DNA of 64,000 nucleotides from the NCBI GenBank assembly GCA_050110875.1, contig CP188828.1:248001-312000 (forward strand). Direction: 5' to 3'. Each line of letters opens with the position of its first letter. The first letter of the stretch is position 1. The translations under genes and the position numbers were made by a program. Positions 60,283 to 64,000 of the stretch are shown here, piece by piece. The notes below the pieces were generated by a model that searched no databases, had not been told where the DNA came from, and saw only the letters and a list, made by a program, of their open reading frames with translations. This DNA is from Methyloligella sp050110875 (GTDB taxonomy: Bacteria > Pseudomonadota > Alphaproteobacteria > Rhizobiales > Methyloligellaceae).

Positions 60283-61464
60283 ATGAGCAAGCGCTCGGCC
60301 GCAGGCAAGAAACCGCAGACCAAGCTCGGGCATCTCGGCCGCGACCCTGCCCTCTATCGGGGGTTCGTCAATCCGCCGGCCTATCGCGGCTCGACGGTCA
60401 TCTTTCCGACTCTGGCCTCGCTCGTCGCGGACGATCAGGAATTCTCCTATGGGCGGATCTGCACGCCCACGGTGAAGGAGCTGCAGGAATCCCTGGCCGA
60501 TCTGGAGGGCGGCGATGCGTGCTTTCTGAGCTCGTCGGGGCTTTCGGCGATCACGGCGGTGCTGCTGGCCTTCGTCGAGGCGGGCGACCATCTGCTGGTC
60601 ACCGACAGCGTCTATAAGCCGACCCGGCGCTACTGCAACGAGGTGCTGAAGCGGCTTGGCGTCGAGACCACCTATTACGACCCCACCATCGGGGCCGGCA
60701 TCTCCGAGCTGCTGCGGCCCAACACCAAGCTCGTGTTCACCGAATCCCCCGGCTCCCAGACCTTCGAGGTGCAGGATATTCCGGCGATCGCCGAGGCCGC
60801 CCACAAGGCGGGGGCGCTGGTCGCCATGGACAACACCTGGGCGACGCCGCTGTTCTTCAAGCCCTTCGAGCATGGGGTCGACATCTCGATCCACGCGGCG
60901 ACCAAATATATCGTCGGCCATGCGGACGCGATGCTGGGGGCGGTGATCGCCAAGGGCGACGGCCCTGTCGAGGCGCTGGCCGCCATTCACGACGCGGGCG
61001 GCATGTGCCCCGGCCCGGAAGACGTCTATCTCGGCTTGCGGGGCATGCGGACCATGGGCGTGCGCCTGGAACGCCATCAGACCAGCGCCATAGCGCTTGC
61101 CGAGTGGTTTGCCGAACGGCCCGAAGTGGAGCGTGTGCTGCACCCCGCCTTTCCCGATTGTCCGGGCCATGAAATCTGGAAGCGCGATTTCCTCGGCTCC
61201 TCGGGTCTGTTCTCGGTCGTGCTGAAACCGATGCCGCGGGATGCGCTCGCCGCCATGGTGGACGGCATGGAGCTGTTCGGCATGGGCTATAGCTGGGGCG
61301 GCTATGAGAGCCTGATCCTGCCCTTCGACCCGCGCGCCTATCGCTCGGCGACCACCTGGGACGCCAAGGGGCCGTCCTTGCGCATCCACGCGGGTCTGGA
61401 GGATATCGACGACCTGATCGCGGATCTCGAAGCCGGGTTCGACCGCGCGGCCGCCAAGAGCTGA
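60283..61464 (+). CDS. metC: Cystathionine beta-lyase
   Basis: MetC cleaves cystathionine to homocysteine, ammonia and pyruvate in methionine synthesis. The 393 residues are of the Cys/Met PLP family: SSGLSAITAVLLAF, Tyr and Arg in FSYGRICTPT, Asp183 (AMDNTWATPLFF), PLP Lys208 (HAATKYIVGHAD) and the C-terminal SWGGYESL typical of beta-lyases. The ATG comes right after the sseA TAG, so the two are probably coupled. Together with cysK and sseA it links cysteine use and methionine supply. Confidence 0.93.
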   Translation: MSKRSAAGKKPQTKLGHLGRDPALYRGFVNPPAYRGSTVIFPTLASLVADDQEFSYGRICTPTVKELQESLADLEGGDACFLSSSGLSAITAVLLAFVEAGDHLLVTDSVYKPTRRYCNEVLKRLGVETTYYDPTIGAGISELLRPNTKLVFTESPGSQTFEVQDIPAIAEAAHKAGALVAMDNTWATPLFFKPFEHGVDISIHAATKYIVGHADAMLGAVIAKGDGPVEALAAIHDAGGMCPGPEDVYLGLRGMRTMGVRLERHQTSAIALAEWFAERPEVERVLHPAFPDCPGHEIWKRDFLGSSGLFSVVLKPMPRDALAAMVDGMELFGMGYSWGGYESLILPFDPRAYRSATTWDAKGPSLRIHAGLEDIDDLIADLEAGFDRAAAKS

Positions 61465-61589
61465 GAAGAGCTGATTCTTCCCAATTGCACGTCTTTTAGC
61501 CGCGTGGTTCTGGCGCGCCCCCTTTCACCTCGTGGCTTCGCCCCCGATATGCGGGGTCGGACAGAAAGACGGATTTGGGAGGTGCATCC

Positions 61590-62381
61590 ATGGATCTGAA
61601 ACTCGCCGGCAAGCGCGCCCTCGTGACGGGCTCCACGCAAGGGATTGGCTACGCCATCGCCAAGGGCCTGGCCAATGAAGGCGCGATCGTCATCCTCAAC
61701 GGCCGCAAGCAGGACAAGCTCGACGAGGCCGTCGCCAAGCTGAACGCGGAAGCGAAAGGCGAGGCGATCGGGATCGCGGCCGATGTCGGTACGGCCGAGG
61801 GCGCCGAAAAGCTCGCCGGGCAAGCCGGCAAGGTCGATATCCTGGTGAACAATGCCGGCATCTTCGAGCCCAAGCCGGTGCTGGAGATCGCCGACGAGGA
61901 CTGGCAGCGCTTCTTCGACGTCAATGTGATGAGCGGCGTGCGGCTGACTCGCGCCCTGCTGCCCCACATGCTGGAGCAAGGCTGGGGCCGGGTGATCTTC
62001 ATTTCCTCCGAATCCGGCGTCCATATCCCGCCCGAGATGGTGCATTACGGGATGACCAAGGCCGCCAATCTGGCCCTCGCCCGCGGCTTCGCCGAGAGCT
62101 TCCCCGGCTCCGGCGTGACGGTGAACTCGGTGCTGCCCGGACCGACCCGTTCCGAAGGCGTCGAAGGATTCCTGGAGAAGATGAGCGGCGACAGCGGCGA
62201 CGACATGGAGACCGTGGAGCGGGACTTCATCAAGGAGAACCGGCCGACCTCGCTGATCTCACGCTTCGCCTCCACCGAAGAGGTGGCCAATATGGTGGTC
62301 TATCTGTGCAGCGAAGGCGCCTCGGCCACCAACGGCGCCCCTATCCGCGTCGACGGTGGCGTGGTCCGCTCCATGGTGTAG
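61590..62381 (+). CDS. SDR-family NAD(P)-dependent oxidoreductase
   Basis: A classical short-chain dehydrogenase of 263 residues. The ATG at 61590 has GGGAGG seven bases upstream. The Rossmann motif TGSTQGIG (13-20), NNAG (87-90), Ser140, Tyr153 and Lys157 (YGMTK) are all present, and the C-terminus has the APIRVDGGVVRSMV typical of the FabG-like group. Arg39 after the second strand (LNGRK) suggests NADP. The substrate cannot be told from sequence. It is tail-to-tail with the LysR gene, nine bases apart. Confidence 0.9.
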   Translation: MDLKLAGKRALVTGSTQGIGYAIAKGLANEGAIVILNGRKQDKLDEAVAKLNAEAKGEAIGIAADVGTAEGAEKLAGQAGKVDILVNNAGIFEPKPVLEIADEDWQRFFDVNVMSGVRLTRALLPHMLEQGWGRVIFISSESGVHIPPEMVHYGMTKAANLALARGFAESFPGSGVTVNSVLPGPTRSEGVEGFLEKMSGDSGDDMETVERDFIKENRPTSLISRFASTEEVANMVVYLCSEGASATNGAPIRVDGGVVRSMV

Positions 62382-62390
62382 GGGCGGCGA

Positions 62391-63299
62391 TCAGTCCTGA
62401 ACGATCCCGTCCACCTTGCGCAGCGTCTGAAGCGAAAAATCGGCGAAGGCCCGGACCGCGGGGCGCATGTGCCGGGTGGGAAGATAGGTGAGATGGAGGG
62501 GCGTCGCGGCGACCTCATAATCGGGAAGCACGCGGACAAGACGTCTCTCTGCCAGATCGTCGGACACGAGCAGCGTTTGCGCCGTGCCGACCCCCTGCCC
62601 ACGCTTCAGGGCCTCCACCAGCACGTGGGCATTGTTCGTCTTGAGGATCGGATCGAGGGGCACGTCGACGGTTTTTCTGCCCCGCTTCAAGGTCAGGACG
62701 CCGGACGGCGACAGCACGGCGTCGGTGACGATCGTATCGTGGTTCTGCAGCGATGAGACGTCCGTCAGAGGCGCGGCGCGCTCGATATACTCCGGGGACG
62801 CCACCAGGATGCGGGTGATAAGCCCGATCCTGGTCTGGATGAGACTCTGCTCGTCGAGGTCGCCCATGCGGAAGGCGATATCCAGATTCTGCTTCAGCAG
62901 ATCGGGCGGTTGATTCTCCAGGGTGAGCTGGACGGCGACGTTCGGATGCTCCTTCTGGAACGCCGCGACGATGCCGCAGAGATAGCGTTCCCCGAGACAG
63001 ACCGGACAATGCAGACGCAGCGGGCCCGAGATGTCGCCCTGTTCCGACCGGATCGATTCCAGGGTTCCGTCGATGGTGGCCAGGGCCGTGCCAGAGCCTT
63101 CGTAGAGACGGCGGCCGGCTTCGGTCGGCTGCACCGCCCGTCCATTCCGTTCCAGCAGCTTGGTCTGGGTATGGATCTCGAGATTGCGGACCAGCTTGCT
63201 GACCGCCGGCTGGGACAGTTTCAGATCCCGTGCCGCTGCCGTCATCGACCCTGTCTCGATCGTCCTGACGAAAGCGCGGAGCGCGGCTGTGAGGTCCAT
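62391..63299 (-). CDS. LysR-family transcriptional regulator
   Basis: The 302 residues have an N-terminal winged helix (about 1-60; FVRTIETGSMTAAARDLKLS, then QPAVSKLVRNLE) and a LysR substrate-binding domain with GPLRLHCPVCLGERYL and LDIAFRMGDLDEQSL. The Cys residues in HCPVCLG are unusual at the first strand. It is divergent from the Tat-exported hydrolase across a 97-base gap, so it probably controls that gene and itself, possibly also the SDR gene that ends against it. The inducer is unknown. Confidence 0.92.
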   Translation of the reverse strand: MDLTAALRAFVRTIETGSMTAAARDLKLSQPAVSKLVRNLEIHTQTKLLERNGRAVQPTEAGRRLYEGSGTALATIDGTLESIRSEQGDISGPLRLHCPVCLGERYLCGIVAAFQKEHPNVAVQLTLENQPPDLLKQNLDIAFRMGDLDEQSLIQTRIGLITRILVASPEYIERAAPLTDVSSLQNHDTIVTDAVLSPSGVLTLKRGRKTVDVPLDPILKTNNAHVLVEALKRGQGVGTAQTLLVSDDLAERRLVRVLPDYEVAATPLHLTYLPTRHMRPAVRAFADFSLQTLRKVDGIVQD

Positions 63300-63312
63300 C
63301 TATAACCTATTG

Positions 63313-63338
63313 GCATGGTTGCTATGAGCATTCCATGC
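63313..63338. promoter_or_regulatory. Candidate LysR operator
   Basis: GCATGG (63313-63318) and CCATGC (63333-63338) form a perfect inverted repeat with 14 bases between, in the gap shared by the LysR gene and the divergent hydrolase. LysR proteins usually bind such dyads about 60 bases from the target start. Only position and symmetry support this. Confidence 0.35.
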
Positions 63339-63396
63339 ATAGACGATATGGGCAGCGCTGGCGATCCTCCCTATCTCACGAACGCTGGAGGATCTC

Positions 63397-64000
63397 ATGA
63401 CCATTCCCCGCCGGGCCTTTCTGCAAGGCTCTCTTGCCGTAGCCTGCGGGATCGCGGCGCATTCCAATCGCGCTTCGGCACAGCCTGACGAGACTGTCGT
63501 GGCGCCTCCTTCAGGGCTCCCGAACGGCGCGCGGAGCGAGTTCGCGCAAATCAATGGCATACGCATGCATTACGTGACCATGGGATCGGGGCCTCTGGTG
63601 GTCCTGCTGCATGGCTGGCCGGAGACGTGGTTCTCCTGGCGCGAACAGATGCGACGGCTGGGGCAAGACTTTACCGTCGTCGCACCGGATCTTCGCGGGT
63701 GCGGACTGACGGAGCTGACCGAAGGCGGGTATGACAAACGGACGATCGCCGGCGATGTCCGAGGCTTGATCGACCATGTCGGATCAGGACCGGCCCATGT
63801 GGTCGGCCACGATATGGGCGGCAAAGCGGCTTTTGTGCTGGCCCATCTCTATCCCGTGGTCGTCGACAAGCTCGTGCTTGCCGATTGTCTGATTCCCGGC
63901 ACGGAGAATGCCGACGCGCTGGATGGCGGGGCCTGGCATTACGGGTTTCACATGGCGAAGGATATTCCAGAACTGCTGACCAAGGGCCGCGAGCGGGGCT
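63397..64000 (+). CDS. Tat-exported alpha/beta hydrolase (epoxide hydrolase-like), 3' truncated
   Basis: The frame is open from the ATG at 63397 to the window end, 201 residues. It begins MTIPRRAFLQGSLAVACG, a twin-arginine signal (Arg5-Arg6), with a likely cleavage after ASA near 28. The mature part has HGWPETWFSWR (72-82, oxyanion hole) and nucleophile motif GHDMGG with Asp139. Asp instead of Ser fits epoxide hydrolases and haloalkane dehalogenases; the HGWPE form favours epoxide hydrolase. The acid and His of the triad would lie past the edge. The neighbouring LysR gene is divergent. Confidence 0.88.
   Translation, partial: MTIPRRAFLQGSLAVACGIAAHSNRASAQPDETVVAPPSGLPNGARSEFAQINGIRMHYVTMGSGPLVVLLHGWPETWFSWREQMRRLGQDFTVVAPDLRGCGLTELTEGGYDKRTIAGDVRGLIDHVGSGPAHVVGHDMGGKAAFVLAHLYPVVVDKLVLADCLIPGTENADALDGGAWHYGFHMAKDIPELLTKGRERG

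Overview
The window is a 64-kb piece of a high-GC alphaproteobacterial chromosome. The gene order points to the Hyphomicrobiales (Rhizobiales): trpC-moaC-moeA-lexA, comEC facing gltX-gltA, the bamA-lpxD-fabZ-lpxA-lpxI-lpxB run, lolC-lolD-dnaE, clpP-clpX-lon-hupB, and a full nuo operon next to birA, RNase J and methylmalonyl-CoA epimerase. Direct-repeat SOS boxes of the GTTC-N7-GTTC type, a ProRS without the editing insertion, RNase J and acidic or Lys/Ala-rich tails on uS2 and NuoE fit this assignment. I cannot name the genus. Nearly everything is core housekeeping sequence.

Layout. 1-3.1 kb (+): 3' end of trpC, moaC and moeA (molybdenum cofactor), then lexA behind an SOS-box promoter. 3.2-5.4 kb (-): comEC. 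5.6-8.5 kb (+): gltX and gltA. 8.5-23.1 kb (-): an envelope and translation block reading rpsB-tsf-pyrH-frr-uppS-cdsA-dxr-rseP-bamA-lpxD-fabZ-lpxA-lpxI-lpxB. 23.3-30.4 kb (-): dnaE, lolD, lolC, proS. 30.4-30.9 kb: a 530-bp gap with a bidirectional terminator and a possible small RNA. 30.9-34.4 kb (-): DUF1467 protein, epimerase, RNase J, birA. 34.4-49.7 kb (-): nuoA to nuoN, with a FlK-like hotdog thioesterase between nuoC and nuoD and a palindromic repeat between nuoF and nuoG. 49.9-50.6 kb (-): tRNA-Asp and tRNA-Val separated by a GIY-YIG nuclease gene between two identical 54-bp repeats. 50.9-57.9 kb (-): hupB, lon, clpX, clpP, tig. 58.0 kb (-): tRNA-Leu. 58.4-61.5 kb (+): a sulfur cluster, cysteine synthase, mercaptopyruvate sulfurtransferase and cystathionine beta-lyase. 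61.6-64 kb: an SDR oxidoreductase, a LysR regulator and a divergent Tat-exported alpha/beta hydrolase cut by the window edge.

How the genes work together. rpsB, tsf, frr and pyrH serve translation and UMP supply. uppS, cdsA, dxr, lpxABDI, fabZ, bamA, rseP and lolCD build and guard the outer membrane. nuoA-N encode all fourteen subunits of complex I. clpP, clpX, lon and tig form a protein quality-control block; lon has a sigma32-like promoter and its own terminator.

The items most worth a second look are the FlK-like thioesterase translationally coupled inside nuo, the GIY-YIG and repeat cassette between tRNA genes, the LexA box lying inside the dnaE promoter spacer, and the candidate small RNA at about 30.6-30.8 kb.
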